DNA of 64,000 bases from Pseudohongiella nitratireducens (GTDB lineage: Bacteria; Pseudomonadota; Gammaproteobacteria; Pseudomonadales; Pseudohongiellaceae): NCBI RefSeq assembly GCF_001642735.1, contig NZ_LWHM01000032.1:62001-126000 (forward strand), given 5' to 3'. Shown in pieces: positions 54,027 to 62,445 of the stretch (within the stretch, counting starts at the first letter, position 1; every line of letters begins with the position of its first letter). The position numbers and the translations under genes were made by a program. The notes under the pieces are model-generated. The model did no database searches. It saw only the letters and a program-made list of their open reading frames with translations, and was not told the DNA's origin.

Positions 54027-55071
54027 TACCTCGCGACTGGCGATTAATGGTTACGGCAGAATAGGACGCTGTGTGCTGCGGGCACTGCACGAGCGTGATG
54101 ACCTGTCGTCATTGAATGTGGTCGCCATCAATGACCTGACAGATGCGCGCACGCTGGCGCACCTGACACGGTATGACAGTACGCATGGGCGATTTCCGGG
54201 CAACGTGAGTTTGCAAAGTGACAATGTGCTGCAGGTCAACGGCAGTCACGTCAAGATTTTGCAAACCCCTGGTGTGGATGATTTGCCCTGGCAGGCAATG
54301 GACATTGATCTGGTACTGGAATGCAGTGGCCAATTAAGTGACCGTGCTGCAGGTGAGCGCCACCTTTCTGCTGGCGCCAGGCGCATGCTGTTTTCGCAAC
54401 CGGCCAGTCATGATGTGGATGCCACTATTGTTTATGGTATCAACGATGGTGATTTGCAGGCATCGCACCGCATCATCTCCGCCGCCTCCTGCACCACCAA
54501 TTGTGTGGTGCCGGTGATTAAATGCCTGGATGATGCGTTTGGGCTGGAGTACGGTGTGATTACCACCATTCACTCGGCAATGAATGACCAGCCGGTGATT
54601 GATGCATATCACCATCAGGATTTGCGCAAGACACGTAGTGCCGTGCAGTCCATTATTCCAGTGGATACAGGCCTGGCCAAGGGCATTGGTCGCATATTGC
54701 CACACCTGGACGGGCGCTTTTCCGCACAGGCAATGCGTGTGCCGACAGTGAATGTGTCCGCGATTGATTTGACAGTGACGGTTCGCGAAGGCGTAACCGC
54801 TGACATCGTAAATCAGGCGATCAGAGCAGCTGCCGCGCAATCTGCGCCGGATGTGCTTGCCTGTACTGATGAGCCGCTGGCATCTTGTGACTTTAATCAT
54901 GATCCGCGGTCTGCCATTGTGGATTTAAGTCAGACGCGTGTCAGTGGCAAAAACCTTGTAAAAGTGCTGGCCTGGTTTGATAACGAATGGGCCTATGCCA
55001 ATCGAATGCTGGATGTGGCGCAATTGATTTGCCAGCTGGATTCAACAAGCGGTGCAGGAACCAAACGATAA
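54019..55071 (+). CDS. epd: Erythrose-4-phosphate dehydrogenase (GAPDH family)
   Basis: 350 aa, NAD-binding [15 protein letters not shown], catalytic Cys in [15 protein letters not shown], and the Epd-type segment [17 protein letters not shown], where true GAPDH has a different sequence. It makes 4-phosphoerythronate for pyridoxal phosphate synthesis, though GAPDH activity cannot be excluded. The order tkt-epd-pgk-fba is widespread in gammaproteobacteria. Overlap with tkt suggests coupling. Confidence 0.92.
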   Translation: MADTSRLAINGYGRIGRCVLRALHERDDLSSLNVVAINDLTDARTLAHLTRYDSTHGRFPGNVSLQSDNVLQVNGSHVKILQTPGVDDLPWQAMDIDLVLECSGQLSDRAAGERHLSAGARRMLFSQPASHDVDATIVYGINDGDLQASHRIISAASCTTNCVVPVIKCLDDAFGLEYGVITTIHSAMNDQPVIDAYHHQDLRKTRSAVQSIIPVDTGLAKGIGRILPHLDGRFSAQAMRVPTVNVSAIDLTVTVREGVTADIVNQAIRAAAAQSAPDVLACTDEPLASCDFNHDPRSAIVDLSQTRVSGKNLVKVLAWFDNEWAYANRMLDVAQLICQLDSTSGAGTKR

Positions 55072-55165
55072 ATTTTGTTAGGCAGATAAGACGTTTTAGG
55101 CCGCCAAGAAGTTTAGAGAGACCCCGTCGCATAGGGATACATGGCAAAGGAGAGTAGGACTGGCT

Positions 55166-56347
55166 ATGACTAGCTCAAAGACAATCAAACGAATGCAGGA
55201 ACTGAACCTTGAGGGTAAGCGGGTTTTGATTCGCGAAGACCTGAATGTGCCAGTAAAAGACGGCAAGGTTGGTAATGACACACGGATTGTCGCCGCATTG
55301 CCAACGATCAAGCAGGCAATGGAGGCCGGTGCCCGCGTGATTGTGATGTCTCACCTGGGACGGCCAGAAGAGGGCAAGGCAATTGCGGAACAGCCAGAAT
55401 CATCCTTGCAGCCAGTCGCTGCCCACCTGCAGTCCCTGCTCGGTAGCCCGGTCAGACTGGTGGCTGATTATATCGGTAACCCTGACTCAGCCACGCCAGC
55501 AGATGGTGAGGTGGTTCTGCTCGAAAACGTAAGGGTTAACGTTGGCGAGAAAAAAGATGATGAAACACTGGCAAAACAGTATGCCGCGCTTTGTGATGTG
55601 TTTGTCATGGATGCGTTTGGTACAGCTCACCGTGCCCAGGCCAGCACGCATGGTGTGGCTAAATTTGCCGGCCAGGCGTGTGCCGGTCCGTTGTTGTCAG
55701 CAGAACTGGATGCGCTGGACAAAGCATTGCAGGCACCCGAGCGTCCCATGCTGGCAATAGTGGGTGGCGCCAAGGTGTCCAGCAAGCTGGAAGTGCTGGA
55801 AAGTCTGGCTGAGAAAACAGATCAGTTGATCGTGGGTGGCGGCATTGCCAATACCTTCCTGCTGGCAGCCGGTTATTCTGTTGGTAACTCCCTGGTAGAA
55901 AAAGACCTGGTACCTACGGCTAAAGCGCTGATGGAGAAGACCAGCATTCCCCTGCCAGTAGATGTCATTGTTGCCAAAGAATTTTCGGCAGATGCTGAGG
56001 CCACGGTTAAGAATGTGGCAGACATCGCTGATGATGACATGATCCTGGATATTGGTCCGGCAACTGCCGCCCGATTGTCAGAAATCATTGCTGGCATGAA
56101 AACCATTATCTGGAATGGTCCGGTTGGGGTGTTTGAATTTGATGCTTTTGCAACGGGTACTGAGGCCATTGCGCGGGCAATCGCTGAGAACGACGGTTTC
56201 TCTATTGCCGGTGGTGGCGAAACCATCCAGGCAATCGATAAGTTTGGCATTACCGATAAAGTTTCTTATATCTCGACAGGCGGCGGTGCATTTTTGGAGT
56301 TTGTGCAAGGCGAGACATTGCCAGCCGTTGCAATTTTGGAACAGTAA
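55166..56347 (+). CDS. pgk: Phosphoglycerate kinase
   Basis: Glycolytic kinase, 393 aa. Signatures: [82 protein letters not shown] and [18 protein letters not shown] lies before the start. It follows epd by 94 bp and precedes fba by 25 bp. Confidence 0.98.
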   Translation: MTSSKTIKRMQELNLEGKRVLIREDLNVPVKDGKVGNDTRIVAALPTIKQAMEAGARVIVMSHLGRPEEGKAIAEQPESSLQPVAAHLQSLLGSPVRLVADYIGNPDSATPADGEVVLLENVRVNVGEKKDDETLAKQYAALCDVFVMDAFGTAHRAQASTHGVAKFAGQACAGPLLSAELDALDKALQAPERPMLAIVGGAKVSSKLEVLESLAEKTDQLIVGGGIANTFLLAAGYSVGNSLVEKDLVPTAKALMEKTSIPLPVDVIVAKEFSADAEATVKNVADIADDDMILDIGPATAARLSEIIAGMKTIIWNGPVGVFEFDAFATGTEAIARAIAENDGFSIAGGGETIQAIDKFGITDKVSYISTGGGAFLEFVQGETLPAVAILEQ

Positions 56348-56372
56348 TTAACGAAAACAAAGAGGATTAGTT

Positions 56373-57416
56373 ATGGCACTGATGAGCATGCGACAGCTGC
56401 TGGATCACGCTGCGGAAAATGGATACGGAGTTCCGGCGTTTAACGTCAACAACCTGGAACAGGTTCGCGCGATCATGGAAGCGGCCAATGAAGTGAATAG
56501 TCCTGTGATTCTTCAGGCGTCTGCTGGCGCCAGAAAATACGCCGGGTCTAATTTTTTGCGTCATTTGATTCTGGCGGCTATCGAAGAGTTCCCTCATATT
56601 CCTATCGTGATGCACCAGGATCACGGTGTCACGCCTGCGGTTTGTCAGCGTTCGATTCAACTGGGTTTCTCCTCCGTGATGATGGATGGTTCACTGGGTC
56701 CAGATGGTAAAACACCGACAGACTACGAATACAATGTCGATGTAACGCGCACCGTTGTGCAGATGGCGCACGCCTGCGGTGTATCAGTGGAAGGTGAAAT
56801 CGGTTGCCTGGGGTCACTGGAAACCGGTATGGCCGGAGAAGAAGATGGCATCGGCGCAGAAGGTAAACTGAGCCATGACCAGATGCTGACTTCTCCGGAA
56901 GAAGCCGAATCTTTTGTTAATGATACCGGTGTTGATGCCCTGGCTATCGCTGTCGGTACCAGCCACGGCGCTTACAAGTTTACACGTCCACCAACCGGTG
57001 ACATCCTGGCTGTCAGCCGTATCAAGGAAATTCACAAGCGTATTCCTAACACTCACCTGGTTATGCACGGCTCCTCTTCTGTGCCGCAGGAGTGGCTGGC
57101 AATCATCAACGAGTTTGGTGGTGAAATCCCTGAAACGTATGGCGTACCTGTCGAAGAAATTCAGGAAGGTATCAAGCATGGCGTTCGCAAGGTCAACATT
57201 GATACGGATCTGCGTCTGGCGTCTACTGGTGCGGTGCGCAAATTCCTGGCGGAGAACAAATCAGAGTTTGATCCGCGTAAATTCCTGATACCAACCACGC
57301 AAGCGATGAAGGGCATTGTTAAAGATCGTCTGGAAGCGTTTGGTACGGCGGGTCAGGCGAGCAAGCTGGGCAAGATCTACAGCCTGGAGGAAATGGCTGA
57401 GAAGTACGGGCTGTAA
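56373..57416 (+). CDS. fba: Class II fructose-bisphosphate aldolase
   Basis: Zinc-dependent aldolase, 347 aa, closer to the Calvin-cycle/Pseudomonas type than to E. coli FbaA. Seen: [19 protein letters not shown] (zinc ligands), [53 protein letters not shown] and [11 protein letters not shown]. It ends the tkt-epd-pgk-fba group; immediately downstream begins a repeat-rich segment. Confidence 0.97.
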   Translation: MALMSMRQLLDHAAENGYGVPAFNVNNLEQVRAIMEAANEVNSPVILQASAGARKYAGSNFLRHLILAAIEEFPHIPIVMHQDHGVTPAVCQRSIQLGFSSVMMDGSLGPDGKTPTDYEYNVDVTRTVVQMAHACGVSVEGEIGCLGSLETGMAGEEDGIGAEGKLSHDQMLTSPEEAESFVNDTGVDALAIAVGTSHGAYKFTRPPTGDILAVSRIKEIHKRIPNTHLVMHGSSSVPQEWLAIINEFGGEIPETYGVPVEEIQEGIKHGVRKVNIDTDLRLASTGAVRKFLAENKSEFDPRKFLIPTTQAMKGIVKDRLEAFGTAGQASKLGKIYSLEEMAEKYGL

Positions 57417-57455
57417 CGCTTGGGCTTAGTTTAAGAAACACTTCGTAGTGAGTGC

Positions 57456-57627
57456 GGTCATGCTGTTGCATTCGCCCGGCTGCGCGGTCACTTCCCTCCT
57501 CCCTGACCCGGACGCTGCGGAACTCGTTTGCGTGGCAAACTCAGACAGTCCTCGCGTTTGATCCGGGCCAGTGAGGAGGGAAATACGTGACCTGATTGCT
57601 TCGCCGGGTGAATGCAACAGCATGACC
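57456..57627. repeat. Palindromic repeat, copy F
   Basis: 172-bp palindrome whose outer arms (GGTCATGCTGTTGCATTCGC...) pair fully with the end (...GCAACAGCATGACC). The core is on the minus strand: AACTC 57521-57525, hairpin GTTTG-CGTGG-CAAAC, TCAGACAGT 57541-57549. The inner half is almost identical to copy H, while the outer arms differ and remain self-complementary. Segment 57628-57807 holds degenerate pieces of the same family (TCAGATAGT 57671-57679, TCATACAGT 57785-57793) and no credible gene. Confidence 0.85.
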
Positions 57628-57807
57628 TTGGTGCCACTTGTGGGCGGGGTTGCGGAGCTTGCTCACAAACTCAGATAGTTCCACGCGCTTTTTCCGGTCA
57701 GCCCCTGGCGGAGAAAGCGTGCTCTGATGGCTCGGATCCCTAAGCCAATCGCCTTTCTTTTTTTCACCGCTTCTCGGCACTAGCTCATACAGTCCTCGGT
57801 TTGGTTC

Positions 57808-57979
57808 GGTCGTTTCATTGCCTCCACCCGGCTGCGCGGTCACTTCCCTCATGCCCTGCCCGGACGCTGCGGAACTCGTTTGCGTGGCAAACTCAGACAG
57901 TCCTCGCGTTTGATCCGGGCCAGTGAGGAGGGAAATACGTGACCTGATTGCTTCGCCGGGTGGAGGCAATGAAACGACC
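57808..57979. repeat. Palindromic repeat, copy H
   Basis: 172 bp, arms GGTCGTTTCATTGCCTCCAC... pairing with ...GAGGCAATGAAACGACC. Core on the minus strand: AACTC 57873-57877, hairpin 57878-57892, TCAGACAGT 57893-57901. It ends 97 bp before the higBA operator. The stretch to 58075 shows no gene. Confidence 0.85.
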
Positions 57980-58075
57980 TTGGTGCCGGGCTGGGGGTTG
58001 TGCGCTATAAATGGATAGGCGTTTAATTCTTGTTGTGTTTCACGGGAGTGAGTGGGGAATGTGTGGTTTGTGGAA

Positions 58076-58094
58076 TGTATCGTATAGCGATACA
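58076..58094. promoter_or_regulatory. Operator of the higBA module
   Basis: Palindrome TGTATCG-TATAG-CGATACA ending 8 bp before the toxin start. The position over the start region is typical for autorepression by HigA. Inferred from symmetry and location. Confidence 0.7.
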
Positions 58095-58102
58095 ATTATG
58101 TA

Positions 58103-58381
58103 TTGATCATTAGTTTCCGGCATAAAGGGCTTGAGGCTTTTTATCGAACGGGGACTACGCGCGGGATTCAGGCGGCTCATGCTAAAAAGCTTCGGCGTAT
58201 TCTGGGTTTGCTGGATGTGGCTACAGGCCATGTGGATCTAGATCTTCCCGCGTTCAGGCTACATCCGTTAAAAGGAGATTTGGCAGGATATTGGTCGATT
58301 CATGTTAATGGGAATTGGCGGGTAATGTTTCGTTTTAAGGGACAGGATGTCGAGCTTGTTAATTATCTTGATTATCACTAA
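58103..58381 (+). CDS. higB: HigB/RelE-type mRNA interferase toxin
   Basis: 92-aa RelE-superfamily toxin of the HigB (GraT-like) group, starting at TTG 58103 to give the family N-terminus MIISFRHKGLEAFY. Conserved: FRLHPLKGDLAGYWSIHVNGNWRVMFRF and the terminal DYH. The catalytic-type residues are present, so it looks functional, unlike the broken toxin at 45636. The antitoxin starts 12 bp downstream. Weak start codon and an operator overlapping the start fit tight control. Confidence 0.93.
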   Translation: MIISFRHKGLEAFYRTGTTRGIQAAHAKKLRRILGLLDVATGHVDLDLPAFRLHPLKGDLAGYWSIHVNGNWRVMFRFKGQDVELVNYLDYH

Positions 58382-58393
58382 GCAGGGTTAACT

Positions 58394-58678
58394 ATGATGA
58401 AGAATCCTCCGCACCCGGGTGAGTTGATCAGAGAAGATGTGATTGAAGAGTTGGGTCTGTCTGTGACAGAGGCTGCAGAGAGTCTGAGAATGTCGCGGGT
58501 TGCGTTATCGCGTGTGCTGAATTGTCGTGCAGCGATTAGTTCTGATCTTGCATTAAGGCTTGAGCTGGCGGGCGTTGGCTCGGCGAGTGCCTGGTTGGCT
58601 ATGCAGGTTAATTACGATTTAGCTCAAGCCAGATTGCTTCCGCAGCCATCTGTTCGGGCTTTGCGGTCAGCTTCTTAA
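58394..58678 (+). CDS. higA: HigA-family antitoxin
   Basis: 94 aa with the HigA signature NPPHPGELIREDVIEELGLSVTEAAESL and HTH MSRVALSRVLNCRAAIS. Two adjacent ATGs (58394, 58397) are possible. It neutralises HigB and should bind the palindrome at 58076. The C-terminus ends close to the next repeat array, which begins within 35 bp. Confidence 0.93.
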   Translation: MMKNPPHPGELIREDVIEELGLSVTEAAESLRMSRVALSRVLNCRAAISSDLALRLELAGVGSASAWLAMQVNYDLAQARLLPQPSVRALRSAS

Positions 58679-58708
58679 TTCAAGCTAAGGCAGTCCTCGG
58701 TTTGGTTC
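58679..58708. repeat. Partial repeat unit before the tandem array
   Basis: AAGCTAAGGCAGTCCTCGG at 58682-58700 matches the tail of the array units (AAGCTCAAACAGTCCTCGG), so a truncated unit abuts the higA stop. Confidence 0.6.
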
Positions 58709-59126
58709 GGTCGTTTCATTGCATCCACCCGGCTACGCGGTCACTCCCCTCATGCCCTGCCCGGACGCTGCGGAACTCACTTGCACCGCTTCGCGGCACA
58801 AGCTCAAACAGTCCTCGGTTTGGGGCGGTCAGATCGTTGCATTCAACCCGCTACGCGGTCACTCCCCTCATGCCCTGCCCGGACGCTGCGGAACTCACTT
58901 GCACCGCTTCGCGGCACAAGCTCATACAGTCCTCGGTTTGGTTCGGTCGTTTCATTGCACCCACCCGGCTACGCGGCCACTTCCCTGTCACCTGCTCCGG
59001 ACGCTGCGGAACTCACTTGCACCGCTTTGCGGTACAAGCTCAAACAGTCCTCGCGTTTGATCCGGAACAGGTAACAGGGAAAGGCGTGGCCTGATTGCTT
59101 CGCCGGGTGGGTGCAATGAAACGACC
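58709..59126. repeat. Tandem array of palindromic-repeat units (118-bp period)
   Basis: Units start at 58709, 58827 and 58945. The first two are 118-bp half elements (left arm plus core); the third is a full 182-bp palindrome closing with ...GCAATGAAACGACC. Each carries the core on the minus strand: AACTC at 58774, 58892 and 59010; TCAWACAGT at 58804, 58922 and 59040. Inner hairpins are CTTG-CACCGCTTCGCGGCA-CAAG-like. Apparent reading frames across this array repeat with it and are not genes. Confidence 0.85.
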
Positions 59127-59235
59127 TTGGTGCCGGGTTTAAGGTGTGTGGCTTTATTTTCTGGACTATGTGGGTTTGTAGTTTTTTCAGAGTTTCAGGG
59201 CGGTTTAATGGAATGGCAAAGGATTGTGGCACCAA

Positions 59236-59417
59236 GGCCGTCGTACTTATATCGTCGCTCATTCCAATAGGGCCGCGCTTTTTTCTTCTCTGGATGTTCG
59301 ATAAAGTGCGAGCACTGTCCGAATCCCGAGCGGCTTTGCCGCGAGGATGAGTTGCGCAGCACCGAACATCCAGAGAAGAAGGTGGCTGGAATGAGCGACG
59401 ATATAAGTACGGCGGCC
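59236..59417. repeat. Palindromic repeat with ACTGTCCGA core
   Basis: 182-bp inverted repeat between the array and the serine hydrolase 3' end; arms GGCCGTCGTACTTATATCGT... and ...ACGATATAAGTACGGCGGCC. Core on the plus strand: ACTGTCCGA 59314-59322, hairpin ATCC-...-GGAT with GCGGC-TTT-GCCGC inside, GAGTT 59349-59353. Nothing else is seen in 59127-59451. Confidence 0.83.
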
Positions 59418-59451
59418 GTTGCTAAGTAAATGGGTGAATTGCTGCAAAAGA

Positions 59452-60699
59452 TCAGTCCAGGAGCGCCTCATAAACCCGATTCTTGAAATCCTCCCGAAAC
59501 CCATTCCCGCCCGAAGGTGAAACCTGAGCCATGATCACAGTTACCATATTGTTGACCGGATCAATCCAGAAACGCGTGCCAGCCGAACCGTCCCACCAGA
59601 CTTCGCCCTGGCTCACGGTGTGATCGTAGTTCTCTGGATGAAGTGCGTATGCGAATCCGCCCAGCGTCCAGCCCGATGCCGCCATGTAGCCGCCTCGGCC
59701 AATGGGTAACAGTTCGTCGGCTATGCTGTTCTCCATCATGAGTTCAACCGTTTCCGGCTTGAGTATGCGAGTGCCGTCGATCTCGCCACCGTTGAGGAAG
59801 AGCTGGGAGAAGCGTGCGAAATCAAGCGTAGTTGATAACAGCCCGACGCCACCTTCTACTAAAGGAACCTGTTCAGTAAATGGGATGTCTTCCATCTGAT
59901 GAACCTGCAAGGTGCCATTGGCATCTGGACGGTAGACGGTTGCCAGGCGGTCAATGCGTGACGGATCTGCCCAGAACACCGTGTCGGTCATGCCCAGTGG
60001 TCCGAATACCCGTTCTTCAAGAAACTGGTCGTAAGGCTGGTCTGACCAGATTTCAACTAACCGTCCCAGAATGGTGGCGGAAATACCATAGCGGAAGCGC
60101 GTACCGGGATCATCGAAAAGCGGAACGCGAGCAGCATTATCTGTCATCTGTGCCAGCGTGATAGATCGCAGGCGAACCTGTTCCTGTACATAAATATCTG
60201 AACTGCGACTACCTAACCCAGACGTATGGCGCATCAGATCGGCAACAGTGATGTCACCTTGTCGGGGGCGGGTTTCATCCATGTTGGGTGAAGCAGCGTC
60301 TTGAAAGACCTGCTGGTCTGCAAACTGTGGGAGATACTGGCTGATCGGGTCGTCCAGTTGGAACCTGCCTTCCTCCCAGAGGATCATGGCAGCCAGACTG
60401 CTGACCGGACGCGTCATGGAGTAAATACGAAATAGCGCATCTTCCGGCATCGGCGTATCTGAGGCGATATCCTGCTGCCCCAGTGCTTCCCGATAAACCA
60501 GCTTGCCATCTTTCAAAACAGCCGCCACAACACCGGCAATATGCTTCTGCTCAATATGCGCCTGAAGACTTTCAGTAGCGCGCTCAAGACCGGCGGAAGA
60601 AACCCCGACACTCTCAGGCGAAACAGCCTCAAAAGACTGTGAAACAGCAGCATGGGACAACAGACCGAACGCGAACAAACCAAAAGCCAGCTTCTTCAT
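59452..60699 (-). CDS. Beta-lactamase-family serine hydrolase with altered SxxK motif
   Basis: 415 aa, signal peptide LFAFGLLSHAAVS|QS. Fold and motifs follow the class C beta-lactamase/EstB esterase family: LVYREALGQQDI, RIYSMTRPVSSLAAMIL, DLMRHTSGLG, FRYGISATILGRLVE, and WDGSAGTRFWIDP near the C-terminus. The catalytic SxxK is SMTR here (codon CGT), so the general-base lysine is replaced by arginine. Activity may be reduced or changed. Likely periplasmic; substrate unknown. It stands between two palindromic repeats, with serA beyond. Confidence 0.85.
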   Translation of the reverse strand: MKKLAFGLFAFGLLSHAAVSQSFEAVSPESVGVSSAGLERATESLQAHIEQKHIAGVVAAVLKDGKLVYREALGQQDIASDTPMPEDALFRIYSMTRPVSSLAAMILWEEGRFQLDDPISQYLPQFADQQVFQDAASPNMDETRPRQGDITVADLMRHTSGLGSRSSDIYVQEQVRLRSITLAQMTDNAARVPLFDDPGTRFRYGISATILGRLVEIWSDQPYDQFLEERVFGPLGMTDTVFWADPSRIDRLATVYRPDANGTLQVHQMEDIPFTEQVPLVEGGVGLLSTTLDFARFSQLFLNGGEIDGTRILKPETVELMMENSIADELLPIGRGGYMAASGWTLGGFAYALHPENYDHTVSQGEVWWDGSAGTRFWIDPVNNMVTVIMAQVSPSGGNGFREDFKNRVYEALLD

Positions 60700-60805
60700 A
60701 CACCATCACCTGAAACGTTATACGTTGTTATTACCCCTCAATATATCCCACCTGCGACACCACGAAAAGAACAGAACGGCACCACAGCCAAAATCATGCT
60801 ACTAA

Positions 60806-60986
60806 GGGCGTTGTATGACCTCCTCAGGGTAAACCAGTAAAGCCACGTGTTCATCCGCACAGCATGTTCGGAAATGAGCGAGCACTGTCCGAATCCCGAG
60901 CGGCAAAGCCGCGAGGTTGAGTTGCGCAGCGCCGAACATGCTGTGCGGATGGTGGCGGTTTACCCTGAGGAGGTCATACAGCGCCC
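60806..60986. repeat. Palindromic repeat with ACTGTCCGA core, second copy
   Basis: 181-bp inverted repeat with arms GGGCGTTGTATGACCTCCTC... and ...GAGGAGGTCATACAGCGCCC. Core: ACTGTCCGA 60884-60892, hairpin with GCGGC-AAA-GCCGC, GAGTT 60919-60923. The core is nearly the same as in the 59236 element but the arms are unrelated in sequence. Confidence 0.83.
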
Positions 60987-61100
60987 GTGCAATCGAGGGT
61001 GAGTTGCGCAGCACCGAACACCTTCAGTGAAAGGTGGCCGGGCTGTCTGGATTGATGGTGTGACGCCCGTGCAACTCGAGGTTGAGTTGCGCAGCGCCGC
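60987..61100. repeat. Degenerate repeat pieces next to serA
   Basis: Two partial copies containing GAGTTGCGCAGC at 61001-61012 and 61084-61095, each preceded by CGCCCGTGCAA. The second reaches almost to the serA stop at 61101. Nothing else is seen. Confidence 0.65.
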
Positions 61101-62330
61101 CTACCAAAGCACCCGGCACTTGATGGTCCCATCAACACTGTTCAGCTTATCCAGCGCAATGTCACTGTGCTCTTCATCAATATCCATCACCACATAACCA
61201 ATTTTGTCATTGGTCTGCAGATACTGTGAGCGGATATTGATGCCATTGTCCGAGAACAGGCTGTTGATCTGGCTAAGTACACCTGGCACGTTTTCATGAA
61301 TGTGCAGCAGACGGTGCATGTTCGGATGAGACGGAAGTGCCACTTCAGGGAAGTTGACTGACGCCTGGGTCGAGCCATTGTCGCAGTAGCGTGTCAGTTT
61401 CTCTGCCACTTCCAGACCGATATTTTCTTGAGCCTCCATGGTGCTGCCACCAATGTGCGGGGTCAGGATGCAATTGTCATACTTGCGCAATGGTGAAATG
61501 AATTCGTCATCGTTGGAACGTGGCTCTACCGGGAATACATCGATGGCAGCGCCAGCGATCTGGTTGCGTTCCAGGGAGTCAGCCAGTGCGTCTATGTCGA
61601 CGACTGTGCCGCGTGAGGCATTAATCAGAATACTGCCCTGCTTCATCCAGCTAATTTCAGTGGCGCCGATCATGTTGGCTGTCTGCGCCGTTTCGGGAAC
61701 ATGCAGGCTAATGATGTCGCAGGTTTCCATCAGCTCTTTGAGGCTGCCAACCTGTATGGCATTGCCAAGTGGTAATTTGGTGATAATGTCGTATAGGTAG
61801 ACTTTCATCCCCATGGATTCAGCCAGCACACTCAACTGAGAGCCAATATTACCGTAGCCGACAATGCCGAGTTTTTTGCCACGGGTTTCAAATGAACCCT
61901 TGGCATGCTTTTGCCATTCGCCACGATGAGCAGCAGCGTTCTTTTGAGGGATGCCACGTAGCAACAGGATGATCTGGCCAATGACCAGTTCAGCAACACT
62001 GCGAGTATTGGAATAAGGCGCGTTGAATACTGGAACACCCTTTACCAGTGCCGCATTGAGGTCCACCTGGTTGGTGCCAATGCAGAAACAGCCAACAGCC
62101 AGCAGTTTTCTCGCGGATGCAAAGACCTTCTCGTTTAGTTGGGTCCGGGAACGAATGCCTACGAAGTGAGCATCCTTGATCTTCTCAATCAGTTCGTCTT
62201 CGGACAAGGAAGTCTTGAGGTACTCGATATTGGTATAGCCAGCAGCATTGAGGCTATCAATGGCGCTTTGGTGTACGCCTTCGAGCAGCAAAAAGCGGAT
62301 TTTGCTTTTATCCAGTGAAGTCGGTTTCAT
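61101..62330 (-). CDS. serA: D-3-phosphoglycerate dehydrogenase SerA
   Basis: First enzyme of serine synthesis, 409 aa. NAD site LGIVGYGNIGSQLSVLAESMG, catalytic Arg in INASRGTVVDIDAL, His in LTPHIGGSTMEAQENIG, and a C-terminal ACT domain (HIHENVPGVLSQINSLFSDNGINI...) for serine feedback. Length and ACT domain match the E. coli-type enzyme, which also reduces 2-oxoglutarate to D-2-hydroxyglutarate. Divergent from a D-2-hydroxyglutarate dehydrogenase-like gene. Confidence 0.97.
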   Translation of the reverse strand: MKPTSLDKSKIRFLLLEGVHQSAIDSLNAAGYTNIEYLKTSLSEDELIEKIKDAHFVGIRSRTQLNEKVFASARKLLAVGCFCIGTNQVDLNAALVKGVPVFNAPYSNTRSVAELVIGQIILLLRGIPQKNAAAHRGEWQKHAKGSFETRGKKLGIVGYGNIGSQLSVLAESMGMKVYLYDIITKLPLGNAIQVGSLKELMETCDIISLHVPETAQTANMIGATEISWMKQGSILINASRGTVVDIDALADSLERNQIAGAAIDVFPVEPRSNDDEFISPLRKYDNCILTPHIGGSTMEAQENIGLEVAEKLTRYCDNGSTQASVNFPEVALPSHPNMHRLLHIHENVPGVLSQINSLFSDNGINIRSQYLQTNDKIGYVVMDIDEEHSDIALDKLNSVDGTIKCRVLW

Positions 62331-62445
62331 AGTGGGGCCGTATCTCTTGAGTGTTGCGAATCGGTTTGGATGCGCCAGTTTTCAGGCGCGCTATGTTAAC
62401 ATATCCCGTTTTCTACGTCCGCAGCTTGCAAAGGTATTCCTGGTA
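62331..62445. promoter_or_regulatory. Divergent promoter region serA / FAD dehydrogenase
   Basis: 115 bp with two symmetric elements: TATGTTAACATA (62392-62403, perfect 12-bp palindrome) and GCGCC-N8-GGCGC (62372-62389). Either could be an operator shared by the two divergent genes. No regulator is identified. Confidence 0.45.

Noticed and set aside
57541-58095. 184-codon minus-strand frame (and 57426-57623 minus)
   Set aside because: Runs through palindromic repeats F and H; the same peptide recurs with each repeat copy, so it is a by-product of the repeats.
58709-59126. Possible CRISPR array
   Set aside because: Period of 118 bp, units are long palindromes, no short repeats with unique spacers and no cas genes.
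58702-59262. Several overlapping frames of 90-130 codons on both strands
   Set aside because: They follow the 118-bp tandem array with internally repeated peptides and have no ribosome site or family match.
62248-62445. N-terminal extension of the FAD dehydrogenase
   Set aside because: Overlaps the serA coding region on the other strand and does not resemble the family; ATG 62446 restores the normal start.
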